Shown here: piece by piece, positions 23,824 through 35,600 of the stretch | How the letters are laid out: the number at the start of each line of letters is the position of its first letter | Numbering within the stretch: position 1 is the stretch's first letter | From: Proales similis | Taxonomy: Eukaryota; Rotifera; Eurotatoria; Ploima; Proalidae | Length of the DNA stretch: 64,000 nt | NCBI GenBank assembly: GCA_019059635.1 | Contig: JAGVRJ010000011.1 | Location: 496,001 to 560,000, forward strand | Direction: 5' to 3' | The notes under the pieces: model-generated | Seen by the model: the letters and a program-made list of their open reading frames with translations, nothing else | Databases searched by the model: none | Told to the model about the DNA's origin: nothing | Translations under genes and position numbers: made by a program

Positions 23824-23873
23824 TTTATTTCTGCTCGCATGTTTTCATTTCAAAGGATTCGACGAACTTTATT
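23824..23873 (-). terminator. Polyadenylation signals for RCE1 (end of the putative operon)
   Basis: Two minus-strand AATAAA hexamers (plus-strand TTTATT at 23868-23873 and 23824-23829) follow the RCE1 stop at 23919. No such hexamer was found in the gaps between GTF3C6, MRPS24 and RCE1. Confidence 0.55.
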
Positions 23874-23918
23874 GTTATTTTCACTTTTGAGAGTAAACTT
23901 GGTTGACAGGTGTTGAGA

Positions 23919-24917
23919 CTATGCTCTGCCGCTGTATACTTGATTGGCAAACAAAGAAGGGTCGGTGAGAGTAGGCAGGAGAAGGAAAAAAGCGATCAGA
24001 CCGACGACATAAGTGGCAGCGACCAGTTTGCTCCATCTCTGGCTCCAGTTGTCCACAAGCTCGGCGATGTTCGGAAAGCCCATGTAGTTGCAAAATGAAT
24101 GGCACACGAACGAGGGAAGCAGGCTGCCTGTGCTGAGGAACAAATAGCTCGAATAGGCGCCGAACACGTAGGTGTAGAGAAACTGGAACAAGTGCTGAAC
24201 GATCAGGGGCTGGATCGGCTCTTTTCTGATGAAATGGCCTTCGATAATGTGGTGAAGATGAGCAAGACCGAAGAAGAGCGGCGTGACCAAGGTCAGCCGA
24301 AGAGTGCTGTAATGCGCGTAGAGAAGCGGAATCATGCAGCTGCGATAGACCAGCTCTTCGGTGAACGGACTGACGATGTAGTTGCGCCAGAAGCGGACGT
24401 CTTGCAGGTTTTCGCTCAACGACACAGAACTGAGAAGATCCAAGGCCATTCGGCCGACTGCCCTGGTCACGTCTGGCCGTCCGCTTGTTTGCAATCGTGT
24501 GTTTGGTGGCGAGGTGGCGTGGAAAACGTGAGAATGCGCTGCGTAATCGTCAAAGTAAATGGCGAGCAACGACTGAACAATGGGACCCAAAAAAAGAACG
24601 GCGGTCAGCAGCCAGGCGAGCAGCGAGGCAAATAGCACTGAGCCGAGTTCGTCTAAGCGAACGCCGATCCAATGCCAAATTGAATGCGGTCTGCTGCCTG
24701 CTGGCCGACCTAACATGTAAACAAAGCAAACGCTCAACACTGAGCTGAACAACACACTGACAAATCTTCTTTTAATCACTCGCGGCTCTTCTCTATTAAA
24801 TCGATACTTTCTACTCCATAGGTATAAACTAACTACATAAAACGAGCCCAAGAGCAAACAAGCCAATATGCTCTCGTTTGCGCTCAGGTGCTCGAACGAT
24901 ATATTCTCAGCGAGCAT
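23919..24917 (-). CDS. RCE1: CAAX prenyl protease RCE1
   Basis: A single exon of 332 residues. It is a polytopic membrane protein with the CPBP/ABI family motifs in order: FTEELVYRSCMIPLL (the paired glutamates plus Arg), FFGLAHLHHI and HSFCNYMGFPN. These residues form the active site of RCE1, the ER-membrane enzyme that removes the last three residues from prenylated CAAX proteins such as Ras and lamins. Length agrees with animal RCE1 (about 300-330). The ATG lies only 6 nt after the stop codon of MRPS24, and the bases between include an AG directly before AAATG. This leaves no room for a separate promoter or polyadenylation site between them. Confidence 0.92.
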   Translation of the reverse strand: MLAENISFEHLSANESILACLLLGSFYVVSLYLWSRKYRFNREEPRVIKRRFVSVLFSSVLSVCFVYMLGRPAGSRPHSIWHWIGVRLDELGSVLFASLLAWLLTAVLFLGPIVQSLLAIYFDDYAAHSHVFHATSPPNTRLQTSGRPDVTRAVGRMALDLLSSVSLSENLQDVRFWRNYIVSPFTEELVYRSCMIPLLYAHYSTLRLTLVTPLFFGLAHLHHIIEGHFIRKEPIQPLIVQHLFQFLYTYVFGAYSSYLFLSTGSLLPSFVCHSFCNYMGFPNIAELVDNWSQRWSKLVAATYVVGLIAFFLLLPTLTDPSLFANQVYSGRA

Positions 24918-24923
24918 TTCTGT

Positions 24924-25522
24924 TCACCAAGTGCGGAACATGAGATCGCGTTTGTTGTTTACGGTCTGCACTTGAACGCGAACAGAGCACTTGAGCAGGG
25001 CGGACAGCAGCTCTTCTGAGTACCCAATCAGGAAGTAGACTTTTTGCGTGAAATTGATGCGCGGCAGCTTAGACAGGAACGTGATGTCGACCGTGTTGAA
25101 GCGGCGCTTTATGATTATCTCCGACGCGATCAGGTCGTGGAACGTGCCGAGCAGAAATTTCTTCACGAGCAAATCGTCCAACAGAGTCTGGGCCGCGTTC
25201 TTGCCTTCCACCAGATTGGCTATGATCGGCGATTAAAAGAGAGAGTCGCTTTTGAATAGGTCGACGAGCACTCACAAGTGTTCCAAGCGTTCCAGCTCTT
25301 GGTGAGCGCGATTTTGTCGGCAAACTGCGACTGTTCGTAGTTGAGCTGAGTCGAGTTGTCGGTGGTTTTCTTCGGCCGTGTGGCTCGCTTGTATCTGACT
25401 ATGCGATCGCTTAGACTGAACGTGTACGCCGATCGATTAAAAGTTCCCAACGCAGTAAGCCAGTTGTAGCTGTCAATTAGTAAGCCGCGATTAGATATCA
25501 ATCGGTTAGAAATGATACTCAT
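24924..25522 (-). CDS. MRPS24: Mitochondrial ribosomal protein S24 (uS3m)
   Basis: Two exons on the minus strand: 25522-25276 and 25219-24924 (phase 1), 180 residues. The second exon carries the family core: LLVKKFLLGTFHDLIASEI, IIIKRR, KVYFLIGYSEELLSALLKC and VRVQVQTV, which line up with the C-terminal half of animal MRPS24. The N-terminus is basic with few acids, compatible with a mitochondrial targeting signal. It is a component of the small subunit of the mitochondrial ribosome. An acceptor-like CTTCTAG lies five bases before the ATG. The gene sits between GTF3C6 upstream and RCE1 downstream, on the same strand. Confidence 0.88.
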
Positions 25523-25746
25523 GTCGACTAGAAGCTACACAAGTCTAGACAGGTGTCGCTGAAAAGAGAGCACACCGATCACGCACGAATCGATGTGTTG
25601 GGAGAAATGCACAACAACAACAAACAACAACTTTTGGTGGACAAGTTTAGATATTCTGCAACACCTATGCACAGATGAGCAAAGTGACACTCACATTCAA
25701 GTGGCTTGTTGCTCCTAGACGGCACTTGTGGCTGCTGCTCCTTTCG

Positions 25747-26085
25747 CTATTGCTGTGGTTGCTGCTCGGCGGCTGGTTGTTCTTCAAAGAACAGACGAGT
25801 GAGCACCAGTTTCTTGAATGTCTTGCCCAAATAGTCGTAGTTCTGCTCGGCCTGCTGACTGCTCTTGAGCTCTTCGAACAACAGGTATGTGCCTACTGCG
25901 TTGCGGTACTCGCCCTGGAAAAGTCGATTTCCAATCTGAATAATCGGATTCGGTTTTGTTATTTCAAGCGTTCGAATCTGTTCACAGTGCTCTTGGCAAT
26001 AGTGAGCGTCGTCCAAATCAGTGAACTCGATAAGCACCAGTCTATGAATCGCGTCCGCTACGGCTTCACTTGACCCGTTGCTCAT
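25747..26085 (-). CDS. GTF3C6: General transcription factor IIIC subunit 6 (TFIIIC35/tau55-like)
   Basis: A single exon of 112 residues. The beta-barrel core of the TFIIIC tau55/GTF3C6 family is visible: LVLIEFTDLDD, PIIQIGNRLFQGEY and GTYLLFEEL. The C-terminus is short and Gln-rich. The protein is part of the complex that recruits RNA polymerase III to tRNA genes. An acceptor-like GTCTCGCAG lies 20 bases upstream of the ATG. It is 257 bases from the sodium channel stop and 224 from the MRPS24 start, all on the same strand. No polyadenylation hexamer was found behind it, so it may be the first gene of a polycistronic unit with MRPS24 and RCE1. Confidence 0.82.
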   Translation of the reverse strand: MSNGSSEAVADAIHRLVLIEFTDLDDAHYCQEHCEQIRTLEITKPNPIIQIGNRLFQGEYRNAVGTYLLFEELKSSQQAEQNYDYLGKTFKKLVLTRLFFEEQPAAEQQPQQ

Positions 26086-26296
26086 TTAAATTTGATGCTT
26101 TACACTGCGAGACCGCTCGCTTTGCCTAACAACTCTTGTTTACGCAGCATCCCCATTGGTTGCAAATCAAATTTCCCCTGAGCGTGCCCACCGCCGCCAC
26201 AATTTTATGTCCGTCTTCAGCGATCAACAAGTGCCAACTTAACCCGCAGGAGAGAGACTCGATTAAGCGGCTCTCGGCCCATGTTTTTCCTTTTCG

Positions 26297-26302
26297 TTTA
26301 TT
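26297..26302 (-). terminator. Polyadenylation signal of the sodium channel gene
   Basis: Plus-strand TTTATT, AATAAA on the minus strand, 40 bases after the channel stop codon at 26342. It separates the channel from the following GTF3C6 gene. Confidence 0.6.
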
Positions 26303-26341
26303 CAATCGATCGTCACACAATGGCCAGAGCAGAGGCAAGGC

Positions 26342-29300
26342 TCACGCGTTCATTTTCTTCTTCACCAAATAGTTCTTGATCGCTTTTTGAATTTTCTTCG
26401 CCGCCAGATTCTCTTTTTTCAGCTGCAGCGTGGACGTGCTCGGAGTGAATTTGGCTCTGATCGGAAACGACTTCAAATACTGGAGATCGAGTCTGGTCTG
26501 CATGTCGTAGAACTCTTCGTCGTCTTCCTCTATCTCGCCGCACGCGTATTTGACGCAGGCGTGTAGCACGTCGAAGCAGTGCACGAGCTGATTGTCGACA
26601 ACGGGCAGATTGAACAGTGCGATGGCCTTGTCGTTGGGCTTTACCACGCCGAGCGGCTCCTCGAGCTCGTCCAGAAAGTCGGCCAGCTTGGACAGCCTGA
26701 TGAACTGAGTGGCGTACGGATCGAATCGTTTCCAAGTGTCAAAGAACATTTGAATGTCGTCCTGGGTGATGCCGTTCTCTTCCAACTCGCTGGCCAGCTC
26801 GTACTTCTCCAGAATGACGGCCAAGAACAGATTGAGTATTATTATCCGAGTGATGACGATAAATGTGGCCAAGAAGGCCACTGCCACGCCGAAATTGCCG
26901 CAGCCGTCTACTTGAGACGTGTCGAAATCGCTTGGCAGACTCTGCACGTCGAATTCGTCTGTGCAGTTGACGCCAGGATCCGAGTTGGTGATGCTCAATG
27001 CGTTGAGCAGCTCGTTCCAGCCTTTGAAAATTCACCATTTTGAGTTTACTGGACGGAGAGAGGCACAGAGAGGGAGAGAGAGAGAGAGTTGAGAGAAAGC
27101 CAACCTGCTCCCGTGCTTATCCTGAACAGAGTGATCATCGACTTGCCGAAAGTCTGAAAGGATTGCGTCTCACTTAGGCCATTGACGAGCTTGTTGTTCA
27201 TGAAAAAGTTCATTCCGACTATCGAGTAGATGAACAGCACGAGCGAGAGCAGAATTCCGATGTTGACCGAGGCCGGTATTGCTTTCTGGAGAGTGAACAG
27301 CAGCTTGCGAACTCCCTTGGCCAACTTGAACGGCCTGAGGGGTCGACTCACTCGATACAAGCGGATGAGTCTGAGCAGGCTCGGCTGGACAAAGTAAACT
27401 CTTAGGAAGCCCTTTAACGGAGAGTCTAAAACGAACAGTCGCTCAATCGCCTGGCTCTTGTCCTCGCATTCAAATAGACACTTACACACGATCGACAAGA
27501 TGTTTATGAACAAATCAAACACGTTCCAAGTCGAGCGGAAAAAGTGAAGGCCGAAGCCGGCAAGTTTGAGGATGCTCTCGATGCCGTAGACAGTGACGAA
27601 CATTGTGTTGAGCACGTTGACCACGTTCTCGTTCTCGATCGGCTGTGCAAAGTATTCGACCGCAATTAGGACCATGTTGAGCGCAATGACGAGTGTGATG
27701 GCGATCTCGAACTTTTCGCTCGACACCATTTCCACAATGAAGCGGTGCGCTTTGTTCTTGACGCGTTTGGCATTAAGCTTGCTCAGACCAGCAAAGAGCG
27801 AATGGAGCCAGCTACCTTGGGCAGTTGAACGTCCTTGGCGGGAGAGTGACTTCCGATTTGATTTATGGCTTGCAAATAGCGCTTCTGCTGCGCAGTCAGA
27901 AATAGATCGATCACGCCCACTTGGAACTAAAATTAAAAAAAGAGCTCATCATCAGTCGATTCATAATCTAAATTCCACACTCGTTGTTTGTCTCTCTCTC
28001 TCTCGTCCACTCTGGCCTTCTCAGTCAGACATTCGAATGCGAGACCAACCTGCTTCTTTAGGAGATTAAAGTTGTCAATGATCACTGCAATGATAAGTTT
28101 GAGAATGAACTGGGCTCCGATCAAAATGAACGCGATGTAGAATATATAAGTCCACTCGCTGTTTTGCTTGATCGGCTGCTGGTCCACGTCTGTGATGTCC
28201 ACCGAGTCTTGCATGATTTCAATCCAGCCTTGAAAGGTGGCCACTTGAAAGAGGGCCAAGAAGCCGGCGGCCACGTTGTCGTAGTTGATCAGGGAATTGT
28301 GCCATATGGCGTCCGCCCTCGCCTCACACTCTTGTCGATTTGCCACGCCGGACAGACGGGCGCCGTCGGCCGTCGACACGCACTTGTAAAAACGGCCTCT
28401 GAACAAGGTCACTCCGGTGATGCTGAATATGAGCCAGAATATGAAGCAAACAATGAGCACGTTCAGAATGGCCGGAATCGAGTAGATCAAGGAGTTGACC
28501 ACCATCTAGTCGGTTGCGCATTCACTTGAGCTTGTTCAAAAGAGCCGGCCAAGTTACCTTTATTCCGCTGAATCGTGAAATGGCCCTGAGTGGTCGAAGG
28601 GCGCGCAGAGTCCGCAGAACGCGCAAGAAGCCGAGATTTGTGTCCGAGTTGCTCAAGGAGAGCGAGATGCTCACAAGAGAAACGACCACGATCACAAAGT
28701 CGAGCAGTGACCACAAATCGGTGAAGTATTTCTTCAGACCCAGGCCGAACCACTTGATCAGCATTTCGATCACAAACACGGCGGTGAATATGAAATCGAG
28801 AATTTGAATGGCCAGAGCGGCCGGGCTGTTGTTCTTTAAATTTACATCCTCGAACGCGAGCGCCACGCTGCTGGCAAATATCACCAGCAGAATGAAGCCT
28901 TCGAACAGAAAATTCTCGACTATTTTCAGCATGAGCCGTCTAAAGCGTGTCCACTTGGCGTGCACACCCTCGTGCTCGTAGGTCCATCTCAAACACCTAT
29001 CAAGTGGAGAGTCCAATTAAGGCAATCTGAATGCAGGCAGCAAGTTACTTTCGGTAGAAGATCATCGGAAAGCACGGATGAATGACGTTTTTGGCCGCTT
29101 TGACCGTGTTGGCCTGTTGCACCCTCTTCATGCTCTCCTTCTTCTCTTGTTTCTTTTTCTTCTGCATCGCCTCTGAGTCCACTGGGTCCTGACTTGAGTC
29201 GCTGGTCTTGGCTTCAATTTCTTCAGGGGGTCGGAGCTTAGCGTCCACATTCACTCATTCTTGAGTACGAATCGAGCTGTTACCCGAAATGCGACTTTGG

Positions 29301-32300
29301 CTGACGGGCACCACTGAGGTTTTCTTTCGATCAAACAAACACCAGCAGCAGGGCAGCATGGAGACGATTCGCTTGAAAATTCGCTTCAGCCGAGCGATTT
29401 CATTCTTGATCCTGTCGTCATCGTCCGATTGTTCGTACTTCTCCAGGTTCTCTGGATTGAAGGCCGAAAGAAGAACGGCCAGTATCAAGTTGAGAATCTA
29501 ACAGGCGAATGAAGACTCGCGTCAAAGCCAACGAATTTGAGTTCAATTACCATCAAGTTGCCGAATATGGTTATAGGGAAGAACACGACCACACAAAGTG
29601 GGCCGGCGGCGAGCCAGCATTCTCTCTCTGGCTGCACCCGCTCGCCGTTGAACACTCGGAACAGAATGAGAATTGAATGCGGCACGTCGAGAAAGTGCCA
29701 GCTAGACAGCCAGTGATTAATCAGCTGCTGTGCTCGAAACGCAGACGCACTTACTATGGCATGCTCTCTGGGCTGTAGTATTCGCTGTAGGCTCGCTCGA
29801 ACAGCCCGTTGCCCAGCACGGCGAATATGAACAGCAGAATGGCGAGCACAATCAAAATGAAGAGCATCGCGGGCAGTGTGCTGCCGATGATCTTGAGAAT
29901 TTTGGACATGGTCTTCCAGGTTTTGGCCAGTTTGAATATTCGCAGCTAGCAGCGTCGCAACGTGAACGAAATTAGATGGAGAAAGAAAACGCCGACTGGC
30001 GAATGAGACGTTACCAGACGAAATGCCCTAAACACAGACAGGCCGTTCAGGTCGGGGACTATAAAGTCCACAATGCTCAGCGCAATGATCAACAAGTCGA
30101 ACCAGTTCGAAGCGTCCAAAAAGTACAATCGACCATAGGCGACTATCTTAATGATCGCTTCCAAGACGAAAATGGCGAACACGACCTATTGGTGCAAAGG
30201 CGGTCAGTGCCTGGCCACAGCAGTGGTCCAACACAAGTCCAATTACGTAGTTTGTTATCTCCTGGAGCTGGTCGATTTCAGGCGGCTGATTGTGGTACTG
30301 AATGGCCATCACAATTGTGTTAAAAACGATGCAGAAGGCGATGAACAGCTCAAAGTAAATGTTGGAGGCCACGAGCAGGAACAAGTCCTGCACCTTTTGG
30401 TAGCGCAAATGAGCCCTGCCCAGCTTGAGGCACGGATAGCAGCTTCGCTCGTCGGCCACCAAGTCTCGGCCCTTCAGATCTATTCAAACGTCAGACAGTT
30501 GGTTTCGAACCGAGCTGCATTAGACGGAGAGCGGCTGTTACGCGCGGTCGGCAGGCCTTCTCTGACGTACGAGTTGTAGCCGCCGAGGTGCTCGCTAAGT
30601 CGGATGTCGGCCACCTTGGCCACATCGCTGTCGTCCTGAAATTGTCCGTCGGTGATTCGAGCCCAGATTCCTTCGCTCACTTTCTCTTCTCCGCCGTCGT
30701 CGTCACTTGGCGGCTCGCCGCCTCCTCTGTTTTTTTCAAACTCTTCCAGTTCTTTTTTCCGGGCCTCCATTCTCGCTTTTAGGGTCTTGAAATCGAACAC
30801 GAGCTCTTTTTGCGCCTCTTGTTGTTTCTATTTTAAGCGTTCGAGTTTAGCTCTCCGCAGCAAGAGGTGCATGGTGTGAACTTACCAGAGCGGCCAACTT
30901 CACTTCGAGGTAATAGGCCAGAGCGACAACCGGAAACGTGAGATTGACGAGACAGAAGGCGCCGATGAAGACGAGCACCACAAAGAACAGAACGTTCCAT
31001 TGGCCGGCTGTGTCCAACGCCTGATACCATCGCAGTTGAAAGACGAAAGTCCAAACAAAATCAAAGCCAAGTGGCCGGTGTTTAAGTTACAGTTTGATAG
31101 ACGTCGTCCCAGTAGTCGAGCGTGAACACTTGAAACACTTGCAGGACTGCGAAGCCGAAGTTGTCCAAGTGCTTCAGGTTAGAGCGAGGATTGGGCCCAA
31201 CGCCTCGCTTGCAGACAAACTGCGACGGACAAGAGCGTCCTTCGTTTGTGGCCGACCCGTTTGAACAGGGATACCATTTGTCGAACCCTGTGGGATCGAG
31301 ATACCAGTTGGCTTCGCTTGAGATCCAATCAGAGTAGCTCTGCGCTGAGGAGGTCGGGTACTCGGCCACACACTTCTGGCCAAACAGTCCCCGATAGCCC
31401 TGTAGGGCGTACAGTGAGAAGACGATAATGGTCAGGGCCAAAATGCCGATGACATGGAGGAACATGGGCAGAGCGCGAAGAATCGAGCTGACCACCACTT
31501 TGAGGCCTGAAAAACGACAAATGAGTGGCTAATCGAGTCGAATAGCCAACAGAGAGCTACCCGTGATGATGTTGACCGTTTTCAGCACGCGGAGGACTCG
31601 AAATGCGCGCAGAGCTGACAGATTGGTCGAAGAGCCCGTGACCACAGCGTTTACTATTATTGTTATGTAGCTAGAGCGGAGTCGATTTGAAGCGAAAAAG
31701 AGACGCTCGCGGTTGAAAATGCTGCTTACGAGATGATGAGAATGGCGAAATCAATTATATTCCACGGGTCTCTCAGGTACGTGTAAGGATGAAGGACGAA
31801 TCCGCGCGCGACTATCTTGACTATCGCTTCGACTGTGTACACTGAGTTGAACACATACCTTGAGGAAGAGGTCGCAAGCGGCCTGGCTAAGAGCATTGCT
31901 TCCCAATTCACTTACTCGGTAATGTTCGACTGCTGCTGGTCGAGTGGAATTGCCAGGACGATCAGATTGGCCAAGATGGTCAAGATCATGAACCAGTCGA
32001 AAAACCTGCCAAATCGGCTTGAGCCTTCTGCGCGATCGGACTAAGACTAGAGAATAACCCACTGCCAAGTGACCAGCCAGATGAGAACGCGGCGAAGCTT
32101 GTTGAACGGCGACAGAAGAAATAGGGCGTTCATTGACGAAAAGCGGCTAATGTGTGCCTTTCGAAATCTCTTGGATATGACCACGAATGTCTTTGAAAAT
32201 GTGAAGATGCCTTTTGCTCGAGTGAGATGAGCGAGTTCAGGTTACCTCTGTTTTCTTCTGAATAAACGGGTCGAGCTCAACGGCCGGTTTCTGAAACAGC

Positions 32301-32644
32301 TTTTTGGGAATAAGGCCAAGTTTGATGGGCACAGGATTTCCTTCTTCGAGCGTTCTATCGCGACCGTCAAACTCGTCGTAGAGATACTCGTCGTCTTCTT
32401 GATCGTCGCCGTCCTGCTGCACTTGGTAAACCACCTGGCCGTCGACCATGCGCTCTTGGAGCACAATCTGCCGCGTCTCGGCCTCTTTTATTTTCCTTCG
32501 ACGTTCGGCCCTCATTTGCCGATAGCGCGCCAACAGACGAGGCGTGAGCAGACGAAACACTTCGCCCTCTTCGCTGTCTTCCAATGCCTCATCGTACGGC
32601 GCACTGGTCAGGAATTGTAATTTTCTTTTTAAAAAGCCACTCAT
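26342..32644 (-). CDS. Nav1/para-like: Voltage-gated sodium channel alpha subunit with a D-E-Q-A selectivity filter
   Basis: Nineteen exons on the minus strand, 1727 residues: 32644-32246, 32190-32063, 32005-31916, 31858-31730, 31670-31561, 31506-31091, 31020-30886, 30827-30542, 30479-30247, 30185-30015, 29945-29755, 29701-29551, 29497-29284, 29220-29049, 28996-28558, 28505-28050, 27926-27816, 27777-27105, 27021-26342. All four repeats with S1-S6 are present. S4 segments keep regular Arg/Lys (ALRAFRVLRVLK; GLSVFRAFRLLRIFK; LRTLRALRPLRAISRF; LLRLIRLYRVSRPLRPFK). Pore residues read D416 (TLDYWDD), E783 (NGERVQ), Q1180 (ATFQGWIE) and A1501 (TGAGWN). The III-IV linker has VIDLFLTAQQKRY where other Nav channels have an IFM/MFM-type particle. 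The C-terminus has the FDPYATQFI region and an IQ motif (AAKKIQKAIKNYLVKKK). All exon junctions are in frame, so it is not a pseudogene. Confidence 0.93.
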
Positions 32645-35600
32645 TCTTGTTTATTTCTTCGATCAATGCACTGACTGCAGAACAACAAGTGACTGGCTAA
32701 GCGAGCCGACTCTTTCTCATACTTTTATTTAATCCGCCAAGTTCGATGATAGCGAGTGGATTCCTTGGTAACGGGGACGACACGCGCCTTAGCAAACATG
32801 CCTCGTGCCCCTTTTTTTTCACTTTTATTGAGAAGGTGCTCACCGCAACGCGAAACCTGACTGAGTTCAACTGCTCTCTTGGTATCGGATTTAATCAAAT
32901 AACAAAATTTCGGCTCATTTGCGCCCGATTAAGCTTTCAGGCTTAGTCGGCGGCGGCGGCGATAGGGGGCTTCTGTCAAAAACATGCTCAAACTTGTTTT
33001 GCCACCTCAAAAATTCGACAGTCTTCGTCTCTGCGATTCAATTCAATCGCAAAAAAAAATTAAATCAAATCGGGTACGATCGAATGTGAGCGGATTATTT
33101 AATTATTCTGTGCCTCGCTCTCTCTGGCCCGCTTGCCACTTTCTCGTTCAAACTTTTGCAGCGCGGCGTTTCGTTTGACTCAATTTGGCCCATGGGCATC
33201 CCATTCTATTTTCCCCCCGAGACGAGTAGCGTAAGCTGGCGTCGGCTGCGTGTAATTCTGTTATCAAGCCGCTAGTCTCTGTTCTGCACTTTTTTTTTAT
33301 GATTAATCAGTTGCGGGAGGGAAGAAAAAAGAAACGAAACCTTGCATAATAGGCATTGGGTGCGCTGAATCAATAACCGGGGCAGATGGTGCGGGCGAAT
33401 TCATTGACACACGCGCGCGCAAAAGCGAAAATGGAGATAAAAATGGCGAAAATGTGCCCCGGGCAGGAATCGGCTTTTCAGTAGATTCAGTGGTTTTGGA
33501 ATTTCGAATCCGAATGCAGACGAACGCGAGCCAAATAAAAAGAAGATCTCAGTTGAAGATTGTCTGTGCAGCTTGAAATAAATGAATGCCGCACATTTTG
33601 GACGCCACTCGACTTTGGAGTTTCCGTTCGACGTCATTAGAGCCTCTTAGACAGAAGCAGCAGACGCAGCGCATTTTCATCGCATTTGAGGCTGACAATG
33701 CATCAGGTGCTCTCGTCCGAGGCGACTTTGAATGCAGCGCTAATTGGTGCCTATTTAGACAATTTTCGGCAGGCACGAACTGCTTCTGTCTTGAGACTAA
33801 AGCAGGCGTTCAATAAGCGAGCGAGGGCGGCAAAAATACGCTTCCATCCTTTGCTGCAAATTGACTTGCGTCTCTCCTTCAGTTAGACACAAAGAGAGAA
33901 AGAAAGAGAGAGAAGGAGAAGTAAAGGACTCTTGTCAAACTGAGTAAAATGAGAATCGATTTTTTTTCCGAATTAACGATCAGAGCGAGTGAGCGGGCTG
34001 ATAGAGCTGGTTGACACCAAACAGAAACTGCTCACAAATTATATTGATTTAGCGAGCGCTAGCTAGTCATGTTGCTAGTCGTAGATCTACAACGAACACT
34101 GTCGCTTAGTTCTTCACTTTTTTTTTTTCTCATTTTCTCGTCTTGTTTGCTCGGATTTCACATCTAACGCAATCATTCAAAACAAATAGTCTGTCTCCTG
34201 ATCTTTTCGCTTTCATTCGCTTTGGATATTTGATCAAACAGAATTATTTATCATTAGAGAGCAATCTGTAGAATGAAAATTGACTTGATACGCAGCCACA
34301 GAGTGTTTGAGAAGATCAAAGTCGATCGTGTTTGCTCATGAAATCGATAACCAAATGAAATCTATTCAAATGTATCGAGGATTTTAATCTCAGCCAGTCG
34401 ACACATATCAGTCAATCAATCATTCTTACGGCATTGACGTCGTCGATTTTCCGGCCGCCTTTCTTGCAGATTTCATTCAAGTCAGCGTCAAGTTCGCGTG
34501 ACACGAGCAGGAGAGCACGATCAGTTTTAGCAAGCCATTTCGGCCCCTCGATTATGGGCCATCAAGCCAGATTTCATCATGTTTCCACTCTTTATCGTCT
34601 TATTGCTCATTATTACGATTTTTGTTGTTGTTGTTTGTTTCTTTAGCATTCAAGCCCAAAACTTATCGCTTTATTGAGTTAGAGCATCGTTACTTGAGGA
34701 GCGTTTCCTCGCTCTAATCCCGCTCGCCGCTCTCTCTTATTCTATTTCTTCTCTTATTTTTCTTCATTTATTGACTGGCAGCGGTCAATTGTTTTGCGCA
34801 CATAGCCTGCCTCGTTCACAGAGCTCTTGAGAGTCGCCCAGTCGAGATCGCTTGAAGAGTTAATCCGGCGAAATTCGGCTCACTCGAAAGCGGACACACT
34901 GCTTTCACCCTATTCACTTTGTTTGTTTGCATTCACGCGTCTGTTTCTACTCTGAGCGGAGCCATTCTCGTCGCTAGATCGCCCAATCGAGTAGTCAGCA
35001 CGTCTTCGCTGCGTCTGACTCCTCACTCACTCACCAAATTGACATTTCTCCGACTCTCATAATTCGGTGGCGGCATCGTTCTACGAAATTTCTTTTGAAC
35101 GTGATGTGTGAAAATGAAATTAAGGCCCCAGCAGACTGTGCAATCGCTATTTGCTCTTCGTTCGAATCTTATTAAATATTAATTAACCGACATCGGTGCG
35201 AGCGTCAAACGCGTCAGTTGAAGCTCGATGTTTAGCTCATCAAACGTAAGTGGTGTAATAGGGAGGCAATCTAGCAGATCGCTCCGAGTCAAACGTTTGG
35301 ATGCCAGATCCAGCCAGGCAAATGGCGAAAAGACAGCTATTCGACTACCGTGAGCCTCTCCTAGGTCGTCGTCTCTCTCCGTGGGCGCTCGCTCGCTCTC
35401 ACTTACAGTTTGCTAATTAATTAGACGAGAATGAAACAAGTCAGATCGATCTTTAATATTGCACAGGGAGTATTTACGAAAACCTGCGAGGAGCGTATGC
35501 CCTTTTGAGAAAGGCCTCGGCTGTCAGGCAGTTAAGCGGGAGATGGCTGCATGGCTGCTTATTTTTTAAAGTGTCGATGATGAGAATAAAAAGCAATAAG

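Noticed and set aside
24099-24635. 178-codon plus-strand frame
   Set aside because: Antisense to RCE1, whose motifs are unmistakable.
26579-27043. 154-codon plus-strand frame
   Set aside because: Antisense to the C-terminal exon of the sodium channel.
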